DNA from: Rhodobacteraceae bacterium Water-Bin34
GTDB lineage: Bacteria > Pseudomonadota > Alphaproteobacteria > Rhodobacterales > Rhodobacteraceae
DNA length: 64,000 nt
Assembly (NCBI GenBank): GCA_900197625.1
Contig: FZLS01000002.1
Location: 1-64,000, forward strand
Direction of reading: 5' to 3'
A program made the translations under genes and the position numbers. Under the pieces are notes generated by a model. The model searched no databases, was not told the DNA's origin, and saw only the letters and a program-made list of their open reading frames with translations. Shown piece after piece: positions 53,352-64,000 of the stretch (position 1 is the first letter of the stretch; each line of letters opens with the position of its first letter).

Positions 53352-53380
53352 TTGAAATTAAATGATATGCGCTGTATCAC
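53352..53380 (+). promoter_or_regulatory. possible secE promoter
   Basis: TTGAAA (53352-53357) and TATCAC (53375-53380) are spaced by 17 bases, 29 bases before the secE ATG. The -10 is weak, so the call is tentative. Confidence 0.3.
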
Positions 53381-53408
53381 CACATTTGATTACACATAGG
53401 AGTGCAAC

Positions 53409-53606
53409 ATGGCACGCACCAACCCCTTGCAATTTATGCAGCAAGTAAGAGCAGAAGTTTCTAAAGTTGTTTGGCCAAATCGCCGTGAAACAACTATAAC
53501 AACCGTTATGGTATTTATTATGGCTACTTTGGTTGCAATTTTCTTTTTTGGCGCAGACCAAATTATTAAATTAGGATTAAACATAATTCTGGGCATAGGT
53601 ACTTGA
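53409..53606 (+). CDS. secE: preprotein translocase subunit SecE
   Basis: SecE clamps SecY in the protein-conducting channel. The 65-residue product has the conserved cytoplasmic helix (FMQQVRAEVSKVVWPNRRET) and one transmembrane helix (about 35-60), the minimal form of most bacteria. AGGAG lies before the ATG. No tRNA-Trp gene precedes it, though that is common in other groups. A hairpin-rich 158-base spacer separates it from nusG. Confidence 0.95.
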   Translation: MARTNPLQFMQQVRAEVSKVVWPNRRETTITTVMVFIMATLVAIFFFGADQIIKLGLNIILGIGT

Positions 53607-53612
53607 ATTAAC

Positions 53613-53745
53613 ACGATTTCGGCGCTAAACGCCGATAAATCGTATTAAAATGGCACGCTACGATTCTTAATGCGTGCCTTTTATTTTGGTTATAAGGCCT
53701 TACGGGGCCTTGAAAGTAAATGAATTAACGGACTTAATGTGGTCC
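53613..53745 (+). other. tandem hairpins in the secE-nusG spacer
   Basis: Four inverted repeats occur in order: ACGATTT-CGGCG/CGCCG-AAATCGT (53613-53643); GGCACGC/GCGTGCC (53652-53678) followed by a T-rich run, terminator-like; AAGGCC/GGCCTT (53694-53711); and GGAC/GTCC (53730-53745). They could attenuate or process the message between secE and nusG. Confidence 0.6.
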
Positions 53746-53764
53746 TAGTAGAGGCATAAAAGCT

Positions 53765-54298
53765 ATGGCTAAAAGATGGTATTCAGTAAGTGTTCTATCC
53801 AACTTTGAAAAAAAAGTTGCTGAATTAATCAATGAAGCAGTCGAGCAAGAAGGCATGCAAGATGATATTGAGCAGGTTTTAGTGCCGACTGAAGAAGTTA
53901 TAGAAGTACGCCGTGGAAAAAAAGTTACAGCTGAACGTAGGTTTATGCCTGGTTATTTACTTGTTCGTATGGATATGTCTGAAAAGGGTTATCACTTAAT
54001 TAATAATATTAATAGAGTAACAGGTTTCTTGGGGCAGCCAGGAAAACCAAGCCCAATGCGTGATAAAGAAGTAGCGTTCATATTAAACCAAGTTGAAGAA
54101 GGTGTAGAAAATCCGAGAAACTTAATTACTTTCGATATAGGTGAACAAGTTAATGTTACTGAAGGACCATTTGAAGGTTTTGCTGGAATGGTGGAAGAAG
54201 TAGACCAAGAAAATTCTCGACTAAAGGTTACCGTTTCAATTTTTGGACGGGCTACGCCAGTCGAATTAGAATTCACTCAGGTTATGAAACAATCATAA
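53765..54298 (+). CDS. nusG: transcription termination/antitermination protein NusG
   Basis: NusG binds RNA polymerase and links transcription to Rho or ribosomes. The 177-residue product has the NGN domain (RWYSVSVLSNFEKKVAE, GYLLVRMDMS, VTGFLG) and the C-terminal KOW domain (GEQVNVTEGPFEGFAGMVEE). Length is normal. The rplK leader follows. Confidence 0.97.
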   Translation: MAKRWYSVSVLSNFEKKVAELINEAVEQEGMQDDIEQVLVPTEEVIEVRRGKKVTAERRFMPGYLLVRMDMSEKGYHLINNINRVTGFLGQPGKPSPMRDKEVAFILNQVEEGVENPRNLITFDIGEQVNVTEGPFEGFAGMVEEVDQENSRLKVTVSIFGRATPVELEFTQVMKQS

Positions 54299-54313
54299 TC
54301 ATGTGATGTGCAT

Positions 54314-54404
54314 GTGGGAGGAAATTATCGCGCGCGATGATGACCGTACCACACCAAATTGTTCCAAAAGGCACGCGGCCTGGAGGATCGGAGCTTAAAG
54401 GAGG
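54314..54404 (+). promoter_or_regulatory. rplK-rplA leader, likely L1 control region
   Basis: A GTGGGAGG element (54314-54321) pairs loosely with CC-GTA-CCAC downstream, flanking the perfect 12-base palindrome ATCGCGCGCGAT (54327-54338). A second fold, GGCC...GGCC around 54377-54405, could mask the AAAGGAGG ribosome site of rplK. L1 represses the L11 operon through a leader in this position in other bacteria; that it does so here is inferred. Confidence 0.5.
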
Positions 54405-54409
54405 CCAAT

Positions 54410-54835
54410 ATGGCTAAAAAGATTGCTGGCACTATGAAACTGCAGATACCTGCAGGAGCAGCCAACCCATCACCACCGGTGGGCCCAGCTTTGGGTCAAC
54501 GTGGAATAAATATCATGGAGTTTTGTAAAGCTTTTAATGCAAAAACCCAAGAACTTGAAAATGGTGCACCATGCCCAACTGTTATTACTTATTATGCTGA
54601 TAAGTCATTTACAATGGACATAAAAACCTCGCCTGCTTCATACTTTTTAAAAAAAGCAGCTAAATTAAAGTCAGGTGCAACCACGCCAAGCCGTGAAATA
54701 GTTGGTTCTGTTACTAAAAAGCAACTGCAAGAAATTGCTGAAGCTAAAATGAAAGATTTGAATGCAAACGATATTGAAGCTGCTATGAAAATTATAGCTG
54801 GTTCAGCGCGTTCTATGGGAATTGAGGTGAAGTAA
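54410..54835 (+). CDS. rplK: 50S ribosomal protein uL11
   Basis: uL11 forms the base of the GTPase-associated centre. The 141-residue product has the proline-rich N-terminal domain ([33 protein letters not shown]) and C-terminal rRNA-binding domain. The ATG at 54410 follows a strong AAAGGAGG site; an upstream in-frame start at 54359 is not supported. It overlaps rplA by one base (TAATG). Confidence 0.98.
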   Translation: MAKKIAGTMKLQIPAGAANPSPPVGPALGQRGINIMEFCKAFNAKTQELENGAPCPTVITYYADKSFTMDIKTSPASYFLKKAAKLKSGATTPSREIVGSVTKKQLQEIAEAKMKDLNANDIEAAMKIIAGSARSMGIEVK

Positions 54836-55533
54836 TGGCTAAATTTGGAAAAAGAACAACAGCTGCTCGTGCTTCATTTGAAGGTAAAGCATCTTTATCA
54901 ATTTCAGAGGCAGTATCTTTAGTAAAGGCAAATGCAGTTTCAAAATTTGATGAGACAATTGATATTGCAATGAATCTCGGTGTAGATCCTAGGCATGCAG
55001 ACCAAATGGTTAGAGGTGTTGTAGGTTTACCAAACGGCACAGGTAAAACTATGCGTGTTGCAGTATTTGCACGAGATGCAAAAGCAGATGAAGCTAAAGC
55101 AGCAGGCGCTGATATCGTTGGTGCTGAGGATTTAATGGAAATTGTTCAAGGTGGAACTATTGAGTTTGATCGTTGTATTGCAACCCCTGATATGATGGGT
55201 GTTGTGGGTCGATTAGGTAAAGTACTTGGCCCAAGAAATTTAATGCCTAATCCACGTGTAGGTACTGTAACTATGGATGTAAAAGCAGCCGTTGAAGCAG
55301 CCAAAGGTGGTGAAGTGCAGTTCAAAGTTGAAAAAGCTGGTGTTATTCACGCAGGTGTTGGTAAAGCTTCTTTTAGTGAAGATAAGCTTGCTGAAAATGT
55401 TCAGGCGTTTGTTAACGCTGTTCGAAAAGCTAAACCTGAAGGTGCTAAAGGCGCATACATAAAGAAAATTGTCTTATCTTCTACAATGGGCCCAGCAGTA
55501 ACATTGGATGTTGATGCAGCTTCCGGAGCTTAA
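54835..55533 (+). CDS. rplA: 50S ribosomal protein uL1
   Basis: uL1 forms the mobile stalk at the tRNA exit and represses its own operon in many bacteria. The 232-residue product has the expected motifs ([46 protein letters not shown]). It is coupled to rplK. A strong terminator follows within 30 bases, so rplKA form a unit ending here. Confidence 0.98.
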   Translation: MAKFGKRTTAARASFEGKASLSISEAVSLVKANAVSKFDETIDIAMNLGVDPRHADQMVRGVVGLPNGTGKTMRVAVFARDAKADEAKAAGADIVGAEDLMEIVQGGTIEFDRCIATPDMMGVVGRLGKVLGPRNLMPNPRVGTVTMDVKAAVEAAKGGEVQFKVEKAGVIHAGVGKASFSEDKLAENVQAFVNAVRKAKPEGAKGAYIKKIVLSSTMGPAVTLDVDAASGA

Positions 55534-55552
55534 ATTACAATTTATATATTTT

Positions 55553-55586
55553 TAAAAAAGGGCTCTGTTATTATAGAGCCCTTTTG
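55553..55586 (+). terminator. terminator after rplA
   Basis: GGGCTCT (55560-55566) and AGAGCCC (55575-55581) form a stem with an eight-base loop, preceded by A-rich sequence and followed by TTTT. It cleanly ends the rplKA transcript. Confidence 0.92.
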
Positions 55587-55714
55587 TATATTCAATACAA
55601 AGATTATAAAGATTAAAGTCAGTATCTAGTAATATTTATTCGTCATTCATTTTGGCTTGTGTGGGTTTTCAAATAATAAATATAAATTTTCAATCATAAT
55701 AAAAACTTAACCCC

Positions 55715-55743
55715 TTCACAACTGAACTAAAGCAACCTATATA
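55715..55743 (+). promoter_or_regulatory. probable rplJL promoter
   Basis: TTCACA (55715-55720) and TATATA (55738-55743) are exactly 17 bases apart, located after the rplA terminator and before the L10 leader, where a promoter for rplJL-rpoBC is expected. Confidence 0.5.
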
Positions 55744-55749
55744 CCAACC

Positions 55750-55978
55750 ATTCTTAACCAAATCGATTCGTCGATATTGTTTTGATACTGTCCGAGATGG
55801 TGGGTTTTGCTAATGCAAAATAATCCCTGCCTGAGATGGGAACCGAACAAATTATACCTTTGGCTAAGCCTCGGGTGATTTTGGAAGGGGCCCGTAATTA
55901 GGACCCTAACTGCTGATCCTTGTGGGTCAGTTAAACTGAGCCGGGAAACATTTCGTTTCCTATAATTTGGAGAAACAC
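55750..55978 (+). ncRNA. L10 leader (autoregulatory 5' leader of rplJL)
   Basis: This 230-base untranslated stretch upstream of rplJ contains the CCTGCCTGAGATGGG-type segment near 55826-55840, hairpins TTTTGC/GCAAAA (55805-55820) and GGAAAC/GTTTCC (55944-55960), and other paired regions. Position and motif match the known L10 leader, bound by the L10-L12 complex to repress translation. The exact boundaries are approximate. Confidence 0.7.
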
Positions 55979-55979
55979 T

Positions 55980-56492
55980 GTGGATAGAGCCCAAAAAGAA
56001 GCCTTAGTCAAAGAACTAGGACAGATCTTCACGGACTCTGGTGTTGTTGTAGTATCACACTATGCCGGCATAACAGTTGCAGAAATGCAAGACTTCCGCT
56101 CACGCATGCGTGATGTTGGTGGTTCTGTACGTGTAGCCAAAAATAAGCTCGCCAAAATCGCTCTTGAAGGTAAACCATGTGAGAATATTTCAGGTTTATT
56201 AGATGGAATGACTGTATTGTCTTTCTCAGAAGACCCTGTAGCCGCCGCAAAAGTGACGGAAGAATATGCTAAAGAAAACGACAAGCTCGTAATTCTTGGT
56301 GGGTCAATGGGAGATAATGCATTGGATCGCGCTGGTGTTAAAGCCGTTGCCGCCATGCCGTCACGTGAGGAGCTTATTGCTTCTATCGTTGGTTGTATTG
56401 CTGCACCTGCATCAAACATCGCGGGAGCCGTTGGTGCGCCTGCATCTAATATTGCTTCTATTTTAGAAACGATTGAAGAGAAAGCTGCTTAA
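55980..56492 (+). CDS. rplJ: 50S ribosomal protein uL10
   Basis: uL10 anchors the L7/L12 stalk. The 170-residue product has the N-terminal rRNA-binding domain ([44 protein letters not shown]) and a C-terminal helix for L12 dimers. The start is GTG, seven bases after GGAG. Translation is probably repressed by the L10 leader. Confidence 0.97.
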   Translation: MDRAQKEALVKELGQIFTDSGVVVVSHYAGITVAEMQDFRSRMRDVGGSVRVAKNKLAKIALEGKPCENISGLLDGMTVLSFSEDPVAAAKVTEEYAKENDKLVILGGSMGDNALDRAGVKAVAAMPSREELIASIVGCIAAPASNIAGAVGAPASNIASILETIEEKAA

Positions 56493-56571
56493 TTGCAAAT
56501 GGAATTACCGGTGTTCGTGAATGCGAGCATCACTGGAAAAACAGAATTTAAAATTGAACTGGAAATATCAA

Positions 56572-56946
56572 ATGGCTGATATCAAAAAACTTGCAGAAGA
56601 AATCGTTGCTTTAACGCTTTTGGAAGCACAAGAACTAAAAACACTTCTTAAAGATGAGTATGGCATTGAGCCTGCTGCTGGCGGAGCTGTTGTTATGGCT
56701 GCAGCTGGAGATGATGCTGCTGCTGGCGAAGAAAAAGATGAATTTGACGTAATCCTTAAATCTGCAGGTGACAAGAAAATCAACGTCATCAAAGAAGTTC
56801 GTGGTATTACAGGTCTAGGCTTAAAAGAAGCAAAAGACCTTGTAGAAGCTGGCGGAAAAGCGGTTAAAGAAGGTGTTTCTAAGTCAGAAGCTGAAGAGTT
56901 GAAGAAACAACTTGAAGCAGCTGGTGCGGAAGTTGAATTAAAATAA
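56572..56946 (+). CDS. rplL: 50S ribosomal protein bL12
   Basis: bL7/L12 is the multi-copy stalk protein that recruits translational GTPases. The 124-residue product has the N-terminal dimer helix ([18 protein letters not shown]), an Ala-rich hinge and the C-terminal domain ([32 protein letters not shown]). I chose ATG at 56572 because the family starts MADIKK; the frame opens at 56521 but is unsupported. Confidence 0.98.
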   Translation: MADIKKLAEEIVALTLLEAQELKTLLKDEYGIEPAAGGAVVMAAAGDDAAAGEEKDEFDVILKSAGDKKINVIKEVRGITGLGLKEAKDLVEAGGKAVKEGVSKSEAEELKKQLEAAGAEVELK

Positions 56947-56950
56947 TTTA

Positions 56951-57050
56951 TACACCCTAGGGTGTAGTTATTTTGGCTGGTTCTATTTATTTAGAACCGG
57001 CCACTCCTGTCTTAAAGAGAGCCTTTGTAAAAGGCTTTGTTTTAGACAGG
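56951..57050 (+). other. three hairpins in the rplL-rpoB spacer
   Basis: In order: the perfect 16-base palindrome TACACCCTAGGGTGTA (56951-56966); GGCTGGTTCTA/TAGAACCGGCC (56975-57002, one mismatch); and a nested element (57006-57050) with outer CCTGTCTTAAA/TTTAGACAGG and inner AGCCTTT/AAAGGCT. These fit attenuation and RNase processing known between rplL and rpoB in other bacteria. Confidence 0.65.
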
Positions 57051-57173
57051 GTTCATTCGGGAGCTAGAGGTGGCACTTTAGCAAGAATAGGGTGGACCAT
57101 GTTTCATGTGGCCGATTAGGATGTGATGCCCGCACAAACTATGACGTGAACATTAGAAAAGGTGAAGACGAGC

Positions 57174-60100
57174 ATGGCTCAGACGCATTCAGGTATAAAA
57201 CGTATCCGCAAATATTATGGTAAAATCCGTGAAGTTTTGGACATTCCAAATCTTATTCAGGTGCAAAAGAGTTCATATGACCTCTTTTTGAATTCTGGCG
57301 ATCAATCGCAGCCATTAGATGGTGAAGGAATTAATGCTGTTTTTCAATCGGTTTTTCCAATTAAAGATTTTAATGAAACAGCTGTATTAGAATATGTAAA
57401 ATATGACCTAGAAAAACCAAAATATGACGTTGAAGAATGTATGCAACGTGATATGACATATTCTGCACCATTAAAAGTTACGCTTCGATTGATTGTTTTT
57501 GATGTTGATGAAGAAACTGGTGCTAGGTCTGTAAAAGACATCAAAGAGCAAGATGTATTCATGGGTGATTTACCACTTATGACACCTAATGGAACGTTTG
57601 TTGTTAATGGAACTGAGCGGGTTGTTGTTTCTCAAATGCACAGATCTCCGGGAGTGTTTTTTGACCATGATCGTGGTAAAACTCACTCATCAGGTAAATT
57701 GCTTTTTGCATCTCGCATAATTCCCTATCGTGGATCATGGTTGGATTTTGAATTTGACGCAAAAGATGTTGTTTACGCACGTATTGATCGTCGCCGTAAG
57801 CTTCCTGTTACAACACTATTGTATGCGTTAGGTTTGGATCAAGAAGGTGTATGTTCTGCTTATTATGATACAGTTGATTATAAGTTTGATAAAAAGAAAA
57901 ATTCATGGGTAACAAAGTTTTTTCCTCAAAGAGTAAGGGGAACAAAACCATCTGAGGATATTATTGATGCGAAAACGGGCAAAGTTATCGCTGAAGCAGG
58001 AGCTAAAGTTACTCCAAGAACAGTCAAAAAATTGCTCGAAGAAGGAAAAGTTACAGAAATACGTGTAGCATTTGATACAATTGTTGGACGTTATGTTTCC
58101 CAAGATATAATAAACGAAGAAACTGGTGCCATTTATGTTGAAGCTGGTGATGAGCTTACATTAGAATATGATAAAGATGGTGCTGTTAATGGTGGAACGC
58201 TACAAGAGTTACTAGAAGCTGGTGTTACGAATATCCCAACACTCGATATAGATAATGTAAATGTTGGTCCATATATCAGAAATACTATGTCCATTGATAA
58301 GAATATGGGCCGTGATACTGCATTAATGGATATCTATCGCGTAATGCGCCCTGGTGAACCACCGACTGTTGATGCTGCATCAGCACTTTTTGACACATTA
58401 TTTTTTGATTCAGAGCGGTATGATTTGTCAGCTGTTGGACGTGTCAAAATGAACATGCGTTTACAATTAGACGCTGAAGACACACAACGAACATTACGTA
58501 AAGAAGATATAATTGGTGTTGTAAAAGCGTTGGTAGAATTGCGTGATGGAAAAGGTGATATTGATGATATCGACCACCTTGGTAATAGGCGTGTAAGATC
58601 AGTTGGCGAATTGATGGAAAATCAATACCGTGTAGGTCTGCTGCGAATGGAGCGTGCTATTAAGGAGCGCATGTCGTCTGTTGAAATTGACAATATTATG
58701 CCTCAAGATCTGATTAACGCTAAGCCAGCTGCTGCTGCTGTGCGTGAATTTTTTGGATCTTCACAACTTTCACAGTTTATGGACCAAACTAATCCATTGT
58801 CAGAAGTTACACACAAACGTCGCTTATCTGCACTTGGACCAGGTGGTCTTACCCGTGAACGCGCAGGATTTGAAGTGCGTGACGTTCATCCAACACACTA
58901 TGGAAGAATGTGCCCAATCGAGACACCTGAAGGACCAAATATTGGTTTGATTAACTCTTTGGCGTCTTTTGCTAGAGTGAATAAATATGGATTTATTGAA
59001 ACACCATATCGCCGCGTAGATGATGGAAAAGTTACTGATGAAGTTCAGTATATGTCAGCAACAGAGGAAATGAGATATACTGTTGCCCAAGCAAATGCAA
59101 AGCTTGATGATGCTGGAAAATTTGCCAATGATTTGGTATCTACGCGTCAAGCTGGTGAATATATGCTCAATACGCCGGAAAATATTGATTATATAGATGT
59201 TTCACCTAAGCAATTGGTTTCTGTTGCAGCTTCTCTTATCCCATTCTTGGAAAATGATGATGCTAACCGCGCATTAATGGGTTCAAATATGCAACGCCAA
59301 GCAGTTCCTTTATTAAAAGCTGATGCCCCATATGTTGGTACTGGTATCGAAGAAGTTGTTGCACGTGACTCCGGAGCTGCAATTACAGCTGCTCGTGGAG
59401 GTATCATTGACCAAGTAGATGCAACACGTATTGTTGTGCGAGTAACGGACTCAATGGATGCTGGTGACCCTGGCGTCGATATTTATAGGTTGCGTAAATT
59501 CCAACGTTCAAACCAAAATACATGTATAAATCAGAGACCATTAGTAAAGGTTGGAGATCGTGTATCTATGGGTGAAGTTGTTGCTGATGGACCGTCAACT
59601 GATATCGGAGAGTTAGCATTGGGTAAAAACGTTCTTGTAGCGTTTATGCCATGGAATGGTTACAACTATGAAGATTCAATATTAATATCTGAACGTATTG
59701 TTAAAGATGATGTGTTCACATCAGTTCATATTGAAGAATTTGAAGTTGCTGCTCGTGATACAAAATTAGGCCCTGAAGAAATTACTCGCGATATTCCAAA
59801 CGTTGGTGAAGAAGCTCTTCGTAATTTAGATGAGGCAGGTATCGTTTATATTGGTGCTGAGGTAGGGCCTTCTGATATTCTAGTTGGAAAAATTACTCCA
59901 AAGGGTGAAAGCCCAATGACACCAGAAGAAAAGCTGCTAAGAGCTATTTTTGGTGAAAAAGCATCAGATGTTCGAGATACGTCTTTGAGATTACCACCAG
60001 GTGATTATGGGACTGTTGTTGAAGTGCGAGTATTTAATCGTCATGGTATCGAAAAAGATGAAAGAGCTTTGCAAATTGAGCGAGAAGAAGTTGAACGCTT

Positions 60101-61310
60101 AGCAAGAGATCGTGATGATGAAGTTGGTATTTTAGATCGAAATACTTATGCTAGGTTAAAGTCAATGATTGCTGGTAAGAAAGCAATTAAAGGACCAAAA
60201 GGTGTAAAATCAGGTTCAATAATTGATGATGAACTTCTGGAATCTCTTTCTCGCGGACAGTGGTGGCAACTTGTATTAGAAGATGAAGCTGATGCGGCAA
60301 ACATTGAGTCTCTAAATAAACAGTATGACTTACAAAAAGGGGCATTAGATGCTCGTTTTGAAGATAAAGTCGAAAAAGTTCGTCGAGGAGATGACTTACC
60401 CCCAGGCGTTATGAAGATGGTAAAAGTTTTCATTGCTGTAAAACGTAAATTACAGCCAGGTGATAAAATGGCTGGGCGTCACGGTAACAAAGGTGTTATT
60501 TCTAAAGTTGTTCCACAAGAAGATATGCCATTTTTGGCAGACGGCACGCCTGTAGATTTTTGCTTAAATCCTTTGGGTGTTCCATCGCGAATGAATGTTG
60601 GTCAAATTCTTGAAACTCATATGGGATGGGCAGCTAGAAACTTAGGGAAATCTATAGATTTGTCATTACAAGAGTATCGCCGATCAGGTGATATGACCCC
60701 AGTACAAGATGCAATGAAAGTTGCCTATGGTGATGAAATTTATGATGAAGTTTTAAAAGACATGCCAAAGGATAACTTTCTTGAAGCAGCGGGTAATGTA
60801 ACTGATGGTGTTCCAATTGCTACACCTGTGTTTGACGGTGCAAAAGAAGTTGATGTTAACGATATGTTAACACGTGCAGGATTAGACACATCCGGTCAGT
60901 CGATTTTATTTGATGGCCGAACTGGTGAGCAGTTTAACCGACCAGTTACCGTTGGAATGAAATATATCTTAAAACTTCACCATTTGGTTGATGATAAAAT
61001 TCATGCACGTTCAACTGGGCCATATTCATTGGTTACTCAGCAACCACTTGGTGGTAAAGCGCAGTTTGGTGGGCAACGTTTCGGTGAAATGGAAGTGTGG
61101 GCATTAGAAGCATATGGTGCTGCATATACACTTCAAGAAATGTTAACTGTAAAATCTGATGATGTAGCTGGACGTACGAAAGTATATGAAAGTATCGTTA
61201 AAGGTGAAGATAACTTTGAAGCTGGAATACCAGAGAGTTTCAACGTGCTTATTAAAGAAATCCGTAGTTTGGGCTTAAATATCCAACTGCTGGATGCGGA
61301 GAGTGAGTAG
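57174..61310 (+). CDS. rpoB: RNA polymerase beta subunit
   Basis: The 1378-residue beta subunit contains all major regions: the N-terminal lobes ([16 protein letters not shown]), the rifampicin pocket ([11 protein letters not shown], with the Asp, His and Ser positions intact, so predicted rifampicin sensitive), GPNIGLINS, the catalytic-face segment GYNYEDSIL, the [11 protein letters not shown] loop and the C-terminal clamp. I chose the ATG at 57174 (MAQTHSG), matching the family; a GTG at 57162 would add four residues. rpoC follows 48 bases later. Confidence 0.98.
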   Translation: MAQTHSGIKRIRKYYGKIREVLDIPNLIQVQKSSYDLFLNSGDQSQPLDGEGINAVFQSVFPIKDFNETAVLEYVKYDLEKPKYDVEECMQRDMTYSAPLKVTLRLIVFDVDEETGARSVKDIKEQDVFMGDLPLMTPNGTFVVNGTERVVVSQMHRSPGVFFDHDRGKTHSSGKLLFASRIIPYRGSWLDFEFDAKDVVYARIDRRRKLPVTTLLYALGLDQEGVCSAYYDTVDYKFDKKKNSWVTKFFPQRVRGTKPSEDIIDAKTGKVIAEAGAKVTPRTVKKLLEEGKVTEIRVAFDTIVGRYVSQDIINEETGAIYVEAGDELTLEYDKDGAVNGGTLQELLEAGVTNIPTLDIDNVNVGPYIRNTMSIDKNMGRDTALMDIYRVMRPGEPPTVDAASALFDTLFFDSERYDLSAVGRVKMNMRLQLDAEDTQRTLRKEDIIGVVKALVELRDGKGDIDDIDHLGNRRVRSVGELMENQYRVGLLRMERAIKERMSSVEIDNIMPQDLINAKPAAAAVREFFGSSQLSQFMDQTNPLSEVTHKRRLSALGPGGLTRERAGFEVRDVHPTHYGRMCPIETPEGPNIGLINSLASFARVNKYGFIETPYRRVDDGKVTDEVQYMSATEEMRYTVAQANAKLDDAGKFANDLVSTRQAGEYMLNTPENIDYIDVSPKQLVSVAASLIPFLENDDANRALMGSNMQRQAVPLLKADAPYVGTGIEEVVARDSGAAITAARGGIIDQVDATRIVVRVTDSMDAGDPGVDIYRLRKFQRSNQNTCINQRPLVKVGDRVSMGEVVADGPSTDIGELALGKNVLVAFMPWNGYNYEDSILISERIVKDDVFTSVHIEEFEVAARDTKLGPEEITRDIPNVGEEALRNLDEAGIVYIGAEVGPSDILVGKITPKGESPMTPEEKLLRAIFGEKASDVRDTSLRLPPGDYGTVVEVRVFNRHGIEKDERALQIEREEVERLARDRDDEVGILDRNTYARLKSMIAGKKAIKGPKGVKSGSIIDDELLESLSRGQWWQLVLEDEADAANIESLNKQYDLQKGALDARFEDKVEKVRRGDDLPPGVMKMVKVFIAVKRKLQPGDKMAGRHGNKGVISKVVPQEDMPFLADGTPVDFCLNPLGVPSRMNVGQILETHMGWAARNLGKSIDLSLQEYRRSGDMTPVQDAMKVAYGDEIYDEVLKDMPKDNFLEAAGNVTDGVPIATPVFDGAKEVDVNDMLTRAGLDTSGQSILFDGRTGEQFNRPVTVGMKYILKLHHLVDDKIHARSTGPYSLVTQQPLGGKAQFGGQRFGEMEVWALEAYGAAYTLQEMLTVKSDDVAGRTKVYESIVKGEDNFEAGIPESFNVLIKEIRSLGLNIQLLDAESE

Positions 61311-61355
61311 GCGTTCGCGCCTGCTCCTTCAACTGAAATCGAGATTAGGATCTAG

Positions 61356-64000
<2,645 letters not shown>

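Noticed and set aside
53281-53408. tRNA-Trp gene expected before secE
   Set aside because: No cloverleaf or CCA anticodon arm can be found in this stretch.
57120-57173. Alternative rpoB start at GTG 57162
   Set aside because: It adds only four residues not found in the family; MAQ at 57174 matches the typical alphaproteobacterial start.

Overview
The window is a dense, AT-rich stretch of bacterial core genome, with roughly 65 genes in 64 kb. I saw no insertion sequences, prophage genes, CRISPR arrays or genomic-island signature. Several features point to a low-GC marine alphaproteobacterium of or near the Rhodobacterales (inference): an aa3-type cytochrome oxidase subunit IV peptide, a TrcR/DUF1013 regulator, COQ9 beside rpsU, a chorismate mutase between ffh and rpsP, a long N-terminal arm on TrmD, and the order uvrC-pgsA-moaD-moaE-(coiled coil)-ompA-ubiA-rsmE-gshA. 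Low GC and short spacers suggest a streamlined, free-living planktonic cell; I cannot name the species.

Layout. 1-4541: 3' end of the initiator tRNA gene, tdk, a small membrane/zinc-ribbon gene, an AT-rich spacer with DnaA-box-like sites, then uvrC-pgsA-moaD-moaE. 4543-7759 (minus): a coiled-coil membrane protein, an OmpA/BON-like protein and UbiA. 7771-10451: rsmE, a two-TM protein and gshA. 10441-13788 (minus): plsY, a pseudo-dihydroorotase, a PH-like membrane protein and pyrB. 13896-20198: uracil-DNA glycosylase, moaB and an RND efflux pair. 20195-31217: a DsbD-alpha-like protein, AlgH/YqgE, TsaC-type enzyme, a metallo-beta-lactamase-fold enzyme, coxIV, rpsU, COQ9, a class IV aminotransferase, trcR, an SDR, an RsmC-like methyltransferase, clpS and a SPOR-tailed D,D-carboxypeptidase. 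31367-36240 (minus): ffh-aroQ-rpsP-rimM-trmD-rplS-rpmE. 36486-41426: ald with a divergent Lrp regulator, psuK-psuG and azlCD. 41484-44651: fdhD-mobA-mobB-moeA. 44656-53280: greA, ETF-QO, a TPR lipoprotein-like protein, ispE, a polyprenyl diphosphate synthase, DUF2007, TrmN6-like, DUF465, tag and a DsbA-like protein. 53409-64000: secE-nusG-rplK-rplA-rplJ-rplL-rpoB-rpoC (rpoC runs off the end).

Functional themes. Molybdenum-cofactor genes lie in three separate places (moaDE, moaB, fdhD-mobAB-moeA). Ubiquinone synthesis and use is represented by UbiA, a long-chain polyprenyl diphosphate synthase, COQ9 and ETF-QO. The translation and transcription core forms two large blocks. The clearest non-coding interest lies in structured leaders and spacers of these ribosomal and RNA polymerase operons, and in the DnaA-box inverted repeat upstream of uvrC.

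I did not find a convincing undescribed multi-gene system. The most promising leads are the DnaA-box/repeat spacer at 960-1266, the structured leader upstream of rplS, the hairpin-rich secE-nusG and rplL-rpoB spacers, and an SDR whose catalytic lysine is replaced by cysteine.
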